Assembly: GCF_004799405.1 (NCBI RefSeq)
Contig: NZ_SSMW01000138.1
Coordinates: 1-64,000 of the forward strand
Direction of reading: 5' to 3'
Origin: Bradyrhizobium sp.
GTDB taxonomy: Bacteria; Pseudomonadota; Alphaproteobacteria; Rhizobiales; Xanthobacteraceae
DNA: 64,000 nt
Part shown: positions 36,416 through 45,812 of the stretch, piece after piece
Numbering within the stretch: the first letter of the stretch is position 1
Layout: the number at the start of each line of letters is the position of its first letter
The notes under the pieces: generated by a model
What the model was told of the DNA's origin: nothing
Database searches by the model: none
What the model saw: the letters and a program-made list of their open reading frames with translations, nothing else
Program-made: the position numbers and the translations under genes

Positions 36416-36433
36416 CGGCTTGCTTTCAAGCCG
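36416..36433 (-). terminator. Hairpin terminator overlapping the aldo-keto reductase stop codon
   Basis: A 7-bp stem (CGGCTTG / CAAGCCG) with a 4-nt loop. On the minus strand it contains the TGA stop of the reductase and is followed by TTTC. The overlap of stop codon and stem is compact but not unusual. Confidence 0.5.
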
Positions 36434-37439
36434 AAGTGCGCACTTTTCGCCCTTCGATCGGGTAGGCCGGATCGTTGAATCCCGGGGTCGAGGGATGGCC
36501 GCTGGCGACCAGTTTGTCGATCAGGGCTTCGTCCTCGGCGGTAAAGCGATAGTCCAGCGCGTGGACGTAATCGTCCCATTGCGCTTCGGTACGCGGGCCG
36601 GCGATCACGGTGCTGACGAACGAAGAGTTAAGCACCCATGCCACGGCGAATTGTCCGGCGGTAATGCCCCTGGCCTCGGCATGCGCCTTTATCTGCTGCG
36701 CCAGCTTGAGCGATTCCGGCCGCCACTCGGTCTGCATCATGCGGGTATCGTTGCGGCCGGCGCGGGTGTCCTTGTCGGGCGCAGCATCGGGGCGGTATTT
36801 GCCGGTGAGCACGCCGCGCGCCAGCGGGCTATAGGGCACCACGCCGAGGCCGTAATAGCCGCAGGCCGGGAAATGCTCGACCTCGGGCATCCGGTTCATG
36901 GCGTTGTAATAGGGCTGGCTGACGATCGGGCGGTCGATGCCGAGGCGGTCGCAGATGTTGCAGATTTCGGCGACCCGCCAGGCGCGATAGTTCGAGACGC
37001 CGAAATAGCGCACCTTGCCCTGACGGATCAGTTCGCCCATCGCGCGCACGGTCTCTTCCAGCGGCGTCGAATGATCTTCCTTGTGCAGGTAGTAGATGTC
37101 GATGTAGTCGGTGCCGAGCCGCTTCAGGCTTTCGTCGGCGGCCTGCAAGGTCCAGCGCCGCGACAGTCCGCCGCGATTGGGATCGTCGCCCATGGCATTG
37201 GCTAGCTTGGTGGCGAGCACCCAGTTTTGCCGGTTGTTGGAAATGGCGCGGCCCACCACCTGCTCGGAGTTGCCGCCGTTATAGGCATCCGCCGTATCGA
37301 TGAAGTTGACGCCGGCCTCGCGCGCCCTGGCGACGATCCGCGCCGAGGTCGCCTCATCGGCCGGGCCGCCGAACATCATGGTGCCGAGGCAGATCGGCGA
37401 GATTTTCAGGCCGCTGCGGCCGAGTTGACGATATTGCAT
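36426..37439 (-). CDS. Aldo/keto reductase
   Basis: A 337-residue NADPH-dependent oxidoreductase of the AKR superfamily. The catalytic tetrad is visible: Asp48 and Tyr53 (NFIDTADAYNGG), Lys78 (LATKLA) and His119 (YYLHKED). C-terminal SSFVSTVIAGPRTEAQWDDY supports cofactor binding. It is cytoplasmic and reduces aldehydes or ketones; the exact substrate is unknown. ATG at 37439. Confidence 0.92.
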   Translation of the reverse strand: MQYRQLGRSGLKISPICLGTMMFGGPADEATSARIVARAREAGVNFIDTADAYNGGNSEQVVGRAISNNRQNWVLATKLANAMGDDPNRGGLSRRWTLQAADESLKRLGTDYIDIYYLHKEDHSTPLEETVRAMGELIRQGKVRYFGVSNYRAWRVAEICNICDRLGIDRPIVSQPYYNAMNRMPEVEHFPACGYYGLGVVPYSPLARGVLTGKYRPDAAPDKDTRAGRNDTRMMQTEWRPESLKLAQQIKAHAEARGITAGQFAVAWVLNSSFVSTVIAGPRTEAQWDDYVHALDYRFTAEDEALIDKLVASGHPSTPGFNDPAYPIEGRKVRTSA

Positions 37440-37474
37440 GGATCAAATCCTTTCAGCATGCGCCGTTCGCAACC

Positions 37475-37900
37475 TTACGGGTCGTTCCTCAATATCTTGA
37501 ACACGCCGCTGGCCATCGCGATACAGCGCTTGTCGACGGTCACCTCGGTGCTGACGAAAATCAGGCTGCGGGTCGAGCGCAGCACGCGCGGTTTCGAGGT
37601 CAGGATCTCGCCGATCTTGCCGGCTTCGACAAAGTGGGTGTCAAGCTGAACGGTCGCAAGCTTGGGCCGGCCCGAGACGAAACGCGCGGTCATGCCGCAA
37701 GCGCGATCCGCGAATGTCATCAACACCCCGCCCTGCACCAGGCCGCGGCGGTTGTGGTGCTTGTCCTGTGTGATGAGCGCATATTCATGCTCGCCGCTGA
37801 CGACGCGCTGCCATAGCGGCCCGACCAGGCTGAGGAAACCGCTGGTTTCGACGATGGTCCAGCCGGAGGCCTTGAGTTTCTCCGCGGACTTGTCGGTCAT
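37475..37900 (-). CDS. PaaI-type hotdog-fold thioesterase
   Basis: A 141-residue hotdog-fold protein. The conserved turn HHNRRGLVQGGVLMTFADRA carries the acidic residue of the PaaI family, followed by TVQLDTHFVEAGKIGEI and SRSLIFVSTEVTVDKR-type strands. It probably hydrolyses an acyl-CoA thioester. It lies 35 nt upstream of the aldo-keto reductase on the same strand. Confidence 0.88.
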   Translation of the reverse strand: MTDKSAEKLKASGWTIVETSGFLSLVGPLWQRVVSGEHEYALITQDKHHNRRGLVQGGVLMTFADRACGMTARFVSGRPKLATVQLDTHFVEAGKIGEILTSKPRVLRSTRSLIFVSTEVTVDKRCIAMASGVFKILRNDP

Positions 37901-37981
37901 TTCTTCTGTTTTCCGGTTCCGGCTGCGAATTGGGGCGCCACGGTCATTTCATCAATCGCTCGCGTATTGTAGTCAAGCGGG

Positions 37982-38608
37982 ATGATCTGGGCCTTTGACG
38001 ATACCACAAGACGGAATATCGCCGAGCGCTGCGCGGCGTTTGCGCGGCTGCCCGAAAGCCAATCGGGGCCGGCGCTCAAGCGCGCCGCGGTCGCCATCGC
38101 CCTCGTTGAGGCCGACGGCGGCGGTACCGCGCTGCTATTGACCTTGCGTGCGGCGGGCTTGCGCGCCCACCGCAGCCAGTGGGCGCTCCCGGGCGGACGC
38201 TGCGACGAAGGCGAAACCCAAATTGAGGCCGCGCTGCGCGAGCTTCACGAAGAACTGGGCCTGGAATCTCGCGCCGATGACGTGCTGGGCCTGCTCGACG
38301 ACTATCCGACCCGTTCCGGTTACCTCATCACGCCCGTGATGGTGTGGGCGGCCCAAAGCGCGACCGTTTCGCCCAACCCCGCGGAGGTCGCATCCGTGCA
38401 TCGCATCACACTCGATGCGATCGAACGTGCGGATGCGTTTGACTTTGTCACCATTCCCGAAAGCACGCGGCGCGTGATCCGGTTTCGCCACGCCGGCCGA
38501 TTCATTCACGCGCCGACGGCGGCGCTGATCTATCAGTTCCGCGAAGTGCTGGCGGGCCGCGCTACCCGCGTTGCCGAGCTGGAACAGCCGGTATTCGCCT
38601 GGAAGTAA
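37982..38608 (+). CDS. Nudix hydrolase, CoA-pyrophosphatase-like
   Basis: A 208-residue protein with a full Nudix box at residues 72-94 (GRCDEGE...RELHEELGL; the Glu residues bind metal). The preceding LLTLRAAGLRAHRSQWALPG matches the UPF0035 region of CoA pyrophosphatases, which split CoA into phosphopantetheine and 3',5'-ADP (family knowledge). It is divergent from the thioesterase. Confidence 0.88.
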   Translation: MIWAFDDTTRRNIAERCAAFARLPESQSGPALKRAAVAIALVEADGGGTALLLTLRAAGLRAHRSQWALPGGRCDEGETQIEAALRELHEELGLESRADDVLGLLDDYPTRSGYLITPVMVWAAQSATVSPNPAEVASVHRITLDAIERADAFDFVTIPESTRRVIRFRHAGRFIHAPTAALIYQFREVLAGRATRVAELEQPVFAWK

Positions 38609-38675
38609 CGGCGCTGTCGCGGAAGCCTTCGCCATTTCGGGGCTGACTTGCGCGATCTGCTTGCTACAACAAGCC

Positions 38676-39875
38676 ATGCCTCTTGATGCGATTCGTTTTC
38701 GCCCCCGATATTTCGCGGCCGCGCTGCTGCTGTTGACGCCGCAGGCGGCGGCGCTGGATGCGTCGGCGCTGCCGGCGGCGACGGCCAATGCGATGGCGCA
38801 GGCCGCTTCGCCGCAAGCGATCGCGGAATATCGCTTCAGGCTGAAACAATACCTCGAGGCACGCGCAGCCTTCGAGCAGGAAGCCGGCGCCTATTGGAAC
38901 TCGATTGCGGAGAAGCGGCGCGGCCGCAACGCCAAGCGCCGCGAGCACCAGCCGATCGCGCTCGATGACTACGTCCTGACACAGCCTCCGGTCTATACCG
39001 GGCCGAAGCGGCCGGTGAACCCGCTGCCGGAGCCCGAGCCGGAACGTCCGCCGCGCGAGCACAAGGCCATTCCGGTCGTCGCCGACCTGTTGCAGGCCGC
39101 CGCCCAGCAATACCAGTTCAAGCCGCAACGGCCCGCCAGCGAGCTCGAATTCAAGCGCGCCTATGCCCGCGTCGCGGCGGCGGCGGGGCTGACGCGCGAG
39201 CAGGCGGTGCGGGTCTATTCGTTCGAGACCGGGGGCACCGGCAACTACGATGTGCAATCGGGCATCGAGCACGGCGGCAAGCGCGCCATTTCCACCGCGA
39301 TCGGCTACAACCAGTTGCTCACCACCAACAGCGTCGAACTGATTGCCGAGCAGGGCCCGGAATTCGTGCGCGTGCTGAAGGAAAAGGCGGCGCAATTGTT
39401 CGGCGCGCCGCGTCAGGCGATGGATCACAAGATCGACGTGCTGAAACGGATGGTGGCGTTCGCGAAATCAGTGCCGGACGAATGGGCCGAGCACGACAGG
39501 CTTGCGAATACGCCGCAGGGCTGGGCGGTGCACGCCATGGTGCTGGATATCGATGTCGGCCCGCTGCTGCAGACCCACAAGCTCCTGACCTCCGTGATCT
39601 TCGCGCGCATCAAGGGCTATTCCCGTCCGCTCACGGCGGCCGAACTCGAGATGATGAACCTGACCGGCGACGGCACCGGGCTCGACATGGTGACGATGCC
39701 GCAGGCGATGCGCGAGCAGGTCCCGACCGCGAATTTTTTCCAGCGCTCGGGTTACGAGCGTAACCCGGTGGCGATCCGCAACAACACGGTCGCAAGACTG
39801 CTCGCGGTCACCGACAGCCGGATGGACAGCAACAGCAATTTGCAGGGCGCCAGAGATCTCGCGGCGGCGTTCTAG
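38676..39875 (+). CDS. Exported hypothetical protein, possibly lysozyme-fold
   Basis: From the ATG at 38676 (MPLDAIRFRPRYFAAALLLL) the product has 399 residues and a signal peptide ending near QAAALDA. A Pro/Arg-rich linker (about 90-130) precedes a domain containing REQAVRVYSFETGGTGNYDV and KRAISTAIGYNQLL. A Glu after an aromatic helix, with downstream AIGYNQLL, recalls transglycosylase-like folds, but the match is weak. It ends 5 nt from a convergent gene. Function unknown. Confidence 0.62.
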   Translation: MPLDAIRFRPRYFAAALLLLTPQAAALDASALPAATANAMAQAASPQAIAEYRFRLKQYLEARAAFEQEAGAYWNSIAEKRRGRNAKRREHQPIALDDYVLTQPPVYTGPKRPVNPLPEPEPERPPREHKAIPVVADLLQAAAQQYQFKPQRPASELEFKRAYARVAAAAGLTREQAVRVYSFETGGTGNYDVQSGIEHGGKRAISTAIGYNQLLTTNSVELIAEQGPEFVRVLKEKAAQLFGAPRQAMDHKIDVLKRMVAFAKSVPDEWAEHDRLANTPQGWAVHAMVLDIDVGPLLQTHKLLTSVIFARIKGYSRPLTAAELEMMNLTGDGTGLDMVTMPQAMREQVPTANFFQRSGYERNPVAIRNNTVARLLAVTDSRMDSNSNLQGARDLAAAF

Positions 39876-39880
39876 AATCC

Positions 39881-40186
39881 TCAGTCCGAGCCGAACATGA
39901 ACTTGCCGTCGCCTTCAAGGTACGGTCCGCTCCGCATGTAAAGCTGTCCGTTCTGGCCGATGAAAAACAATGTGCCCTTCGGCACCTTCTTGGCGCCCTT
40001 CAAGAGCAGGCCGGCATTGTTGGTGCCCATCTTGTAGGAAAAGGTCTTGCCGTCCTTGCCGTAGCCATAGCCCATGTCCGGCGCCAGCACCCAGGGCGTC
40101 GGCGCGGGGCTTTGCGCGAATGCCGATGTCGTCAGCGCGGTGAGTGCTGCGGCCATCAACAGGGTCTTGGTCGAAAATCTCGTCAT
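39881..40186 (-). CDS. Small exported hypothetical protein
   Basis: From the ATG at 40186 (MTRFSTKTLLMAAALTALTT) the product has 101 residues with a signal peptide ending at AFAQ. The mature part is beta-rich (TPWVLAPDMGYGYGKDGKTF, then LFFIGQNGQLYMRSGPYLEG). Not recognised. An ATG at 40204 adds six residues. Confidence 0.68.
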   Translation of the reverse strand: MTRFSTKTLLMAAALTALTTSAFAQSPAPTPWVLAPDMGYGYGKDGKTFSYKMGTNNAGLLLKGAKKVPKGTLFFIGQNGQLYMRSGPYLEGDGKFMFGSD

Positions 40187-40400
40187 CGTGCATTCTCCCG
40201 GCAAACTTTATTCGAAGTTGGTGGCCCGCCAATCTCTTGAACAAACCACGAACGTCATGATCCCGTCAACGAGATCACCGGCTTCGCTGTGGGCGAACGT
40301 CCCCCCGCGACTTTGTGATTTCCGGTGTCCCATGACGCGACTATCCTATCGGTTCGGTCTACAAGCCGTATTTGCGAAATAAGTCGTAGGGATGATTCGG

Positions 40401-40880
40401 ATGAACCACGTCATGAAGATTTGTTTGGGTATAGCACTGTCGCTCATGACGCTGGTTGCCGCGGCCCGCGCCGATGAATTCAAGCTCAGCAACAACCAGC
40501 GAATTTCCTGCAGCCGCGGGCTGGCCGCCGGCAAGCTCAATACCGCGACCTGCAAATCCTACGCATATCTTTTCAACGTCAGGACATCGGAATATTTCAG
40601 GTGCCAGGTCAGCCTGGCGCTGACGCGCGACAACAAGGAAGTGATCAACGTCCAGACCGACGGCGGCTGCGTCAGGAAACCCCGCATCTTCGACACCGAC
40701 TCGCACTATTCGTTCGACGCCACCGAAACCGAGCCGCCCAACACCAATTCATTTTTCGGTCCCGGCGGCTACTCGGTCTGGGCCAGCGACGACACCGCGC
40801 AGAAAGTCCGCGGCTGCATTACCGTCAGTTCCGGCCTCGGCTCCGACATTTCGAAATGCGTGGACATGACATTTCAGTAG
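40401..40880 (+). CDS. Exported Cys-containing hypothetical protein
   Basis: A 159-residue product from the ATG at 40401 (an ATG at 40392 is also in frame), with signal peptide MNHVMKICLGIALSLMTLVA ending near ARA. The mature protein has several Cys (ISCSRGL, ATCKSYAY, FRCQV, GGCVRK, GCITV, SKCVDM), even enough to form disulfides, and no recognised domain. Periplasmic or secreted. Confidence 0.65.
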   Translation: MNHVMKICLGIALSLMTLVAAARADEFKLSNNQRISCSRGLAAGKLNTATCKSYAYLFNVRTSEYFRCQVSLALTRDNKEVINVQTDGGCVRKPRIFDTDSHYSFDATETEPPNTNSFFGPGGYSVWASDDTAQKVRGCITVSSGLGSDISKCVDMTFQ

Positions 40881-41046
40881 CTCAGTAGTGCTTCGCGGCA
40901 GCATGGTTTTTCAGTTCCGCCGCGGAACCACGGTTTAGCCGTCGCGATTTCAAGCGCTTATTTTCGGTAATCCCGTTTGTGGCCGCCCCGATGGGTTGAC
41001 CACGCGTTCCGGTCCGTCCAATTTCCGGCCGATTCTGGGAGGGGCA

Positions 41047-42000
41047 ATGTTCAATCATTCAAGGTCGATTGCCGCTGCGATCGCAGCGGCGGCGGTGCTG
41101 TCGGCGCTGCCTGCGCGGGGCCAGCAATTCATCAACGTGCTGACCGGCGGCACATCCGGGGTGTACTATCCGCTCGGCGTCGCGATCGGAAAAATCTACG
41201 GCGACAAGATTCCAGACGTGAAGACCCAGGTGCAGGCCACCAAGGCATCGGTGGAGAACCTGATCCTGCTGCAGCAGGGCCGTGGCGAGATTGCGTTTAC
41301 GCTGGGCGATTCGCTCAAAGCCGCCTGGGAAGGCGACGAGGAAGCCGGCTTCAAGACCAAGCTCGACAAGTTGCGCACCATCGGCGCGATCTATCCGAAT
41401 TATATTCAGATCGTCGCCACCGCCGACAGCGGCATCAGGACGCTGGCCGATCTCAAAGGCAAGAGCCTCTCGGTCGGCGCGCCCAAGTCGGGCACCGAAC
41501 TCAACGCACGCGCAATCCTCGCCGCCGCCGGCTTGAGTTACCGGGATATCGGCAAGGTCGAATATTTGCCGTTCGCCGAATCCGTCGACCTGATGAAGAA
41601 CCGGCAGTTGGATGCGACCCTGCAATCGGCCGGGCTCGGGGTGGCCTCGCTGAGGGATTTGAGCACCTCGACCGACGTCGCCGTGGTGGCGGTTCCCAAA
41701 GACGTGGTCGACAAGATCGGCCCGCCATTCGTTGCGGTGAAGATTCCCGCCAATACCTATACCGGACAGGACAAGGACGTCCCGACCGCGGCGGTGATCA
41801 ACTATCTGGTGACGAGTTCAGCGGTGTCCGACGATCTCGCCTATCAGATGACCAAACTGATCTTCGAGTCGCTGCCGGAACTGGCCAATTCGCACGCGGC
41901 CGGCAAGGACATCAGGCTCGAGGCCGCGCCGCTCGGCAGCCCGGTGCCGCTGCACCCCGGCGCGATCCGCTATTATAGGGAAAAAGGCCTGATCAAGTAG
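41047..42000 (+). CDS. TAXI-family TRAP transporter substrate-binding protein
   Basis: From the ATG at 41047, preceded by GGGAGGGG, the protein has 317 residues with a signal peptide ending at ARGQ. The mature start FINVLTGGTSGVYYPLGVAI is the TAXI signature; KASVENLILLQQGRGEIAFT, GKSLSVGAPKSGTELNARAI and later ALPLHPGAIRYYREKG-type segments complete it. It captures a small acid in the periplasm and delivers it to the downstream fused permease. Confidence 0.92.
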   Translation: MFNHSRSIAAAIAAAAVLSALPARGQQFINVLTGGTSGVYYPLGVAIGKIYGDKIPDVKTQVQATKASVENLILLQQGRGEIAFTLGDSLKAAWEGDEEAGFKTKLDKLRTIGAIYPNYIQIVATADSGIRTLADLKGKSLSVGAPKSGTELNARAILAAAGLSYRDIGKVEYLPFAESVDLMKNRQLDATLQSAGLGVASLRDLSTSTDVAVVAVPKDVVDKIGPPFVAVKIPANTYTGQDKDVPTAAVINYLVTSSAVSDDLAYQMTKLIFESLPELANSHAAGKDIRLEAAPLGSPVPLHPGAIRYYREKGLIK

Positions 42001-42018
42001 GGGCTAACTTGCTCGGAT

Positions 42019-42126
42019 GTCATGGCCGGGCTTGACCCGGCGATCCATTTTTTGAAAGGACTGTTTTGATGGAGGCGCGGGTCATCTAGCGCGAAGACGC
42101 GCTTTGCGCGTTGCCCCGGGCATGAC
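42019..42126. repeat. Palindromic intergenic repeat 1
   Basis: About 108 nt between the TAXI gene and the permease gene. It opens with GTCATGGCCGGGCTTGACCC and closes with TGCCCCGGGCATGAC, an imperfect inverted pair, with an inner GCGCGAAGACGCGCTTTGCGC hairpin-like stretch. Confidence 0.6.
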
Positions 42127-42179
42127 GAATCCGGGTTGTCGGGGCTAAGTCGCTCGTGGGGCGTTGGGGAACGACCGAA

Positions 42180-44288
42180 ATGCTGCAGGCTGAGGGCGCC
42201 GAGGTACCCGTCAAGGTCGAATTCGACAATTTCGAGCACGGCTTTCCCGAAGGCTTCGGCCCCGGCGGCTGGGGACACCTGGCCTATGCCATCGGCATCG
42301 CATTCGCCGTGTTTCAGCTTTACGTCGCGGCCTTCAACTACCTGCCGAGCCAGGTGGTGCGCGGCGTTCACGTCGGCTTCCTGCTCCTGATGAGCTTCGG
42401 CCTGATCGGCAACTTCACCGCCAAGGGCGACGCCGGCCGCGCGGCCGGCTGGCTGATCGGCCTCGCCGGGTTCCTCTGCGGCCTGTATCAGTGGATTTTT
42501 TACGCCGACCTGATCGCCCGCGACGGCGATCCGAGCCGGCTCGATCTGGCCGTCGGCACCTTGCTTGCGGTCCTGATCTTCGAGGGCACGCGGCGGCTGA
42601 TGGGCCTCGCGCTGCCGCTGATGTGCGGCGCCTGCATCCTCTATTGGTTCTTCGGCCAGTATCTGCCGGCGCCGTTCAACCATCGCGGCTACGCCTTCGA
42701 CCAGGTCGTCAGCCACCTGTCCTACGGCACTGAGGGTTTCTACGGCGTACCGATCTACGTATCGGCGACCTACATCTTCCTGTTCATTCTGTTCGGCTCG
42801 TTCCTCGAACGCGCCGGCATGATCCAGCTATTCACCGACGTTTCGCTTGGGCTGGTCGGCGGCACCCGGGGCGGTCCGGCCAAGGTCGCGGTATTCGCGT
42901 CGGGCATGATGGGCACGATCTCGGGCTCCGGCGTCGCCAACGTCGTGACCGTCGGCCAGTTCACGATTCCGCTGATGATCAGGTTCGGCTATCGCCGTGC
43001 CTTTGCCGCCGGCGTCGAGGCGACCGCCTCGATGGGCGGACAGATCATGCCGCCGGTGATGGGGGCGGTCGCCTTCATCATGGCCGAGACGCTGGGCGTC
43101 GACTATTCCGTCATCGTCAAGGCCGCGGTGATCCCGGCCGTTCTCTATTTCGCCTCCGCGTTCTGGATGGTGCACCTCGAAGCCGGCAAATACGGCCTGG
43201 TCGGCATGAAGCAGTCGGAAATCCCGAGCGCCTGGCAAGCGCTGGTGGCGCGCTGGTATCTGGTGTTGCCGCTGGCGGCATTGGTCTACATGCTGTTCGA
43301 GGGCTTCACGCCGCTCTATGCCGGCAGCATGGGCCTGGCGCTGACGGTGGCGCTGATCCTCGGCGCCAGCATAGCGCTCGGCCTTTCCACCACCATGCTG
43401 CGATATGTTTTCTGGATCGGGCTTGCGCTGGTCGTCGTCGGGATATCGCGCAACGGCCTTGAGATTGTTCCGGTGGCCGGCGTGGTCGGCGGTTTGATGC
43501 TGATCGCGGCGATCACGCGCGGCGGCCGGGTGACACTGAAGGCATGCCGGGACTCGCTGGCCGACAGCGCCAAGTCGGCGATCGCCGTCGGCATGGCCTG
43601 CGCCATCGTCGGCAGCATCATCGGCATGATGACGCAGACCGGTGTCGGCACCGTGTTCGGCGGCTGGATCATCGGCCTCGGCGCCAAGAGCCTGTTCCTG
43701 GCGCTGGTCATGACGATGCTGCTGTCGATCCTGCTCGGCACCGGCATCCCCACCATTCCGACCTACATCATCACCGCCGCGCTGGCCGCCCCCGCGCTGG
43801 CCAAGCTCGGCGTGCCCTTGATCGTCAGCCACATGTTCGCGTTCTATTACGGCATCATGGCCGACCTCTCGCCGCCGGTGGCGCTGGCGGCGCTGGCGGC
43901 CGCACCGATCGCGAAGGAGAACCCCGACAAGATCGGCTGGGAGGCGATGCGCATCGCGCTCGCCGGCTACGTCATTCCGTTCGTCTTTGTGTATTCGCCG
44001 GCGCTGATGCTGCAGGCCGGCGATCCCCTGGCCGCCCAGCTCGGATTCTACGGCGCGGCGGCGTTTGCGACGTTCAAGGCCCTGGTCGCCATCGGCCTGT
44101 TCGGCATGGTCGCGATCGGCTTTTTGTTTACGCGGCTGACGCCATCGGAACGGCTGGTCGCCTTCATCGCGGCGTTGTGCCTGCTCGGCGATTTCAGCTT
44201 CAGCGACACCGCCGGCTTCATCCTGACGGCGGCCTGCGTGCTCTGGCAGTGGCGGCAGCGTTCGCGCCCCGTGGTGGCGGCGGCTTGA
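42180..44288 (+). CDS. TRAP transporter permease, fused small and large subunits (DctQM-type)
   Basis: A 702-residue polytopic protein from the ATG at 42180 (an in-frame GTG at 42156 is an alternative). The N-terminal about 150 residues replace the small DctQ-like subunit, and the rest is the large DctM-like subunit with GTISGSGVANVVTVGQFTIP, GVEATASMGGQIMPPVMGAV and GTGIPTIPTYIITAALAAPA. This fused form is standard for TAXI systems. It forms one unit with the binding protein upstream and the DUF1850 gene that overlaps its stop. Confidence 0.92.
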   Translation: MLQAEGAEVPVKVEFDNFEHGFPEGFGPGGWGHLAYAIGIAFAVFQLYVAAFNYLPSQVVRGVHVGFLLLMSFGLIGNFTAKGDAGRAAGWLIGLAGFLCGLYQWIFYADLIARDGDPSRLDLAVGTLLAVLIFEGTRRLMGLALPLMCGACILYWFFGQYLPAPFNHRGYAFDQVVSHLSYGTEGFYGVPIYVSATYIFLFILFGSFLERAGMIQLFTDVSLGLVGGTRGGPAKVAVFASGMMGTISGSGVANVVTVGQFTIPLMIRFGYRRAFAAGVEATASMGGQIMPPVMGAVAFIMAETLGVDYSVIVKAAVIPAVLYFASAFWMVHLEAGKYGLVGMKQSEIPSAWQALVARWYLVLPLAALVYMLFEGFTPLYAGSMGLALTVALILGASIALGLSTTMLRYVFWIGLALVVVGISRNGLEIVPVAGVVGGLMLIAAITRGGRVTLKACRDSLADSAKSAIAVGMACAIVGSIIGMMTQTGVGTVFGGWIIGLGAKSLFLALVMTMLLSILLGTGIPTIPTYIITAALAAPALAKLGVPLIVSHMFAFYYGIMADLSPPVALAALAAAPIAKENPDKIGWEAMRIALAGYVIPFVFVYSPALMLQAGDPLAAQLGFYGAAAFATFKALVAIGLFGMVAIGFLFTRLTPSERLVAFIAALCLLGDFSFSDTAGFILTAACVLWQWRQRSRPVVAAA

Positions 44289-44665
44289 GCCTTTGTCTAA
44301 CTTCGCTCGGCGTCGTCAAAACGCTTTCGGTCGCGGCGTTCACGCTGGCATGGACCCATTCGATCGAGAAGGTGGACTGGCAGGAGGACTGGCGCATCAC
44401 CCCGCAGGGGCTCGAACTGGTGCAGGCCCGCGTCAAGGGCTCCGGCGCCGGCATGGAGCCGCCGCCGGACGCGCGCCTGGTCGATGGCTGGTTTCAATGG
44501 CAGCCGAAGCGCGCGCCGATGCCGCAGGTGGTGCTGGGCAATTCCGGCGCCGCCAGCGAATGGCGGTTGTGCAACGACGGAAATTGCCGGACGCTGTCGG
44601 AAATTTTCGGGCATCCGATCGGCGCCAATGTTACGACCATGAGCGCCTGCGATCCGCAGCCCTGA
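44285..44665 (+). CDS. DUF1850 domain-containing protein
   Basis: A 126-residue product with a TTG start at 44285 that overlaps the permease stop (TTGA), so translation is probably coupled. It has an N-terminal hydrophobic leader (SLGVVKTLSVAAFTLAW) and the DUF1850 pattern THSIEKVDWQEDWRITPQGL, then ARVKGSGAGMEPPPDARLVD. DUF1850 genes usually follow TAXI-TRAP permeases (family knowledge), which supports this call and the non-ATG start. Confidence 0.82.
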   Translation: MSLCLTSLGVVKTLSVAAFTLAWTHSIEKVDWQEDWRITPQGLELVQARVKGSGAGMEPPPDARLVDGWFQWQPKRAPMPQVVLGNSGAASEWRLCNDGNCRTLSEIFGHPIGANVTTMSACDPQP

Positions 44666-44676
44666 TAGGCACAACT

Positions 44677-44778
44677 GTCATCGCCCGGCTTGACCGGGCG
44701 ATCTGGTATTCCAAAGGCGGTTGTAATTAACCGAGAGGCTGCGGCGTACTGGATCGCCCGGTCAAGCCGGGCGATGAC
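44677..44778. repeat. Palindromic intergenic repeat 2 with perfect 26-bp inverted ends
   Basis: The segment 44677-44702 (GTCATCGCCCGGCTTGACCG...) is repeated exactly in inverse orientation at 44753-44778. Each arm is itself a hairpin (CGCCCGG / CCGGGCG). About 50 nt lie between the arms. Confidence 0.75.
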
Positions 44779-44847
44779 GGGTTGAGTGATCCGGGCTACG
44801 ATGACGAAATCCCGGCAACGACAATAAATTGAAACAAGGAGAAGTCG

Positions 44848-45651
44848 ATGGCGCGGCTCAAGGGCAAGGCAGCGATGGTGGTCGGCGCCGGTTCGATCGG
44901 GCCCGGCTGGGGCAATGGCAAGGCGACCGCCGCGAGCTTTGCGCGCGAAGGCGCGCAGGTGTTTTGCGTCGATCGCAACGGCAATGCCGCGCAGGAAACG
45001 GTCGATATCATCATATCCGAAGGCGGCACGGCGGCCGCGTTCACGGCGGATGCCTCCCGCGCCGGCGACGTCGAAGCCATGGTGGCGGCCTGCCTGAAGG
45101 CCTATGGCCGCATCGACGTGCTCGACAACAATGTCGGCATCGCCGAGATGGGCAGCGTCGTCGAGGTATCGGAGGCGAGTTGGGACCACGTCTTCGCGGT
45201 CAATCTCAAAAGCGCCTACCTCGCCATGAAGCACGTCATTCCGGTGATGGCGCGGCAGGGCGGCGGCTCGATCATCAACATCTCGTCGATCGCCTCGATC
45301 CGCCATCTCGGCATTTCCTACGTCACCTATGCCACCACCAAGGCTGCGATGAACCAGATGACGCGCACCACGGCGGTCGAGTTTGCGCCGAAGAAGATCC
45401 GGGTGAACTGCATACTGCCGGGTCTGATGAAAACGCCGATGGTCGAACATTCGGCCGGTCTGGCGGCGAGCTACGCCAAGGGCGACGTCGAAGCGATGTG
45501 GCGCGCGCGCGACGCCCAGGTGCCGATGGGCCACATGGGCGACGCCTGGGATGTCGCCAACGCGGCGCTGTTTCTTGCCTCCGACGAATCGAAGTATGTC
45601 ACCGGGCTGGAACTGGTGGTCGATGGCGGGATTACGCTGAAGGTGGGGTAG
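44848..45651 (+). CDS. SDR-family NAD(P)-dependent oxidoreductase
   Basis: A 267-residue short-chain dehydrogenase with strong ribosome site AAGGAGAAG. The nucleotide-binding turn is GAGSIGPGWGNG (residues 13-24), the NNVG motif lies near 94, the catalytic Ser is at about 146-147 (NISSIAS), and the YxxxK pair is Tyr161/Lys165 (YATTK). The GxGSIGPGWG form is typical of a subgroup in proteobacteria. The substrate is unknown. Confidence 0.92.
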   Translation: MARLKGKAAMVVGAGSIGPGWGNGKATAASFAREGAQVFCVDRNGNAAQETVDIIISEGGTAAAFTADASRAGDVEAMVAACLKAYGRIDVLDNNVGIAEMGSVVEVSEASWDHVFAVNLKSAYLAMKHVIPVMARQGGGSIINISSIASIRHLGISYVTYATTKAAMNQMTRTTAVEFAPKKIRVNCILPGLMKTPMVEHSAGLAASYAKGDVEAMWRARDAQVPMGHMGDAWDVANAALFLASDESKYVTGLELVVDGGITLKVG

Positions 45652-45691
45652 ACTCTCGTCGTCCCAGCGGAGCTGATAAGTAAAATCAATC

Positions 45692-45811
45692 GTCGTCCCT
45701 GCGAAAGCAGGGACCTATAACCCCCGGTGTTTGTGGTTAAAGGTAGTTGTCCAACAGCATTTTTAAAACGAGACGACACGGAATATGGGTCCCTGCTTTC
45801 GCAGGGACGAC
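45692..45811. repeat. Palindromic intergenic repeat 3 with perfect 24-bp inverted ends
   Basis: GTCGTCCCTGCGAAAGCAGG... (45692-45715) returns exactly inverted at 45788-45811. The right arm, when translated, gives the familiar WVPAFAGTT peptide. This is why a spurious extension precedes the next gene. Confidence 0.75.
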
Positions 45812-45812
45812 A

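Noticed and set aside
44677..44778. Palindromic repeats as insertion sequence ends
   Set aside because: No transposase gene lies between or beside the arms and the spacing is only about 50 nt; treated as intergenic repeat.
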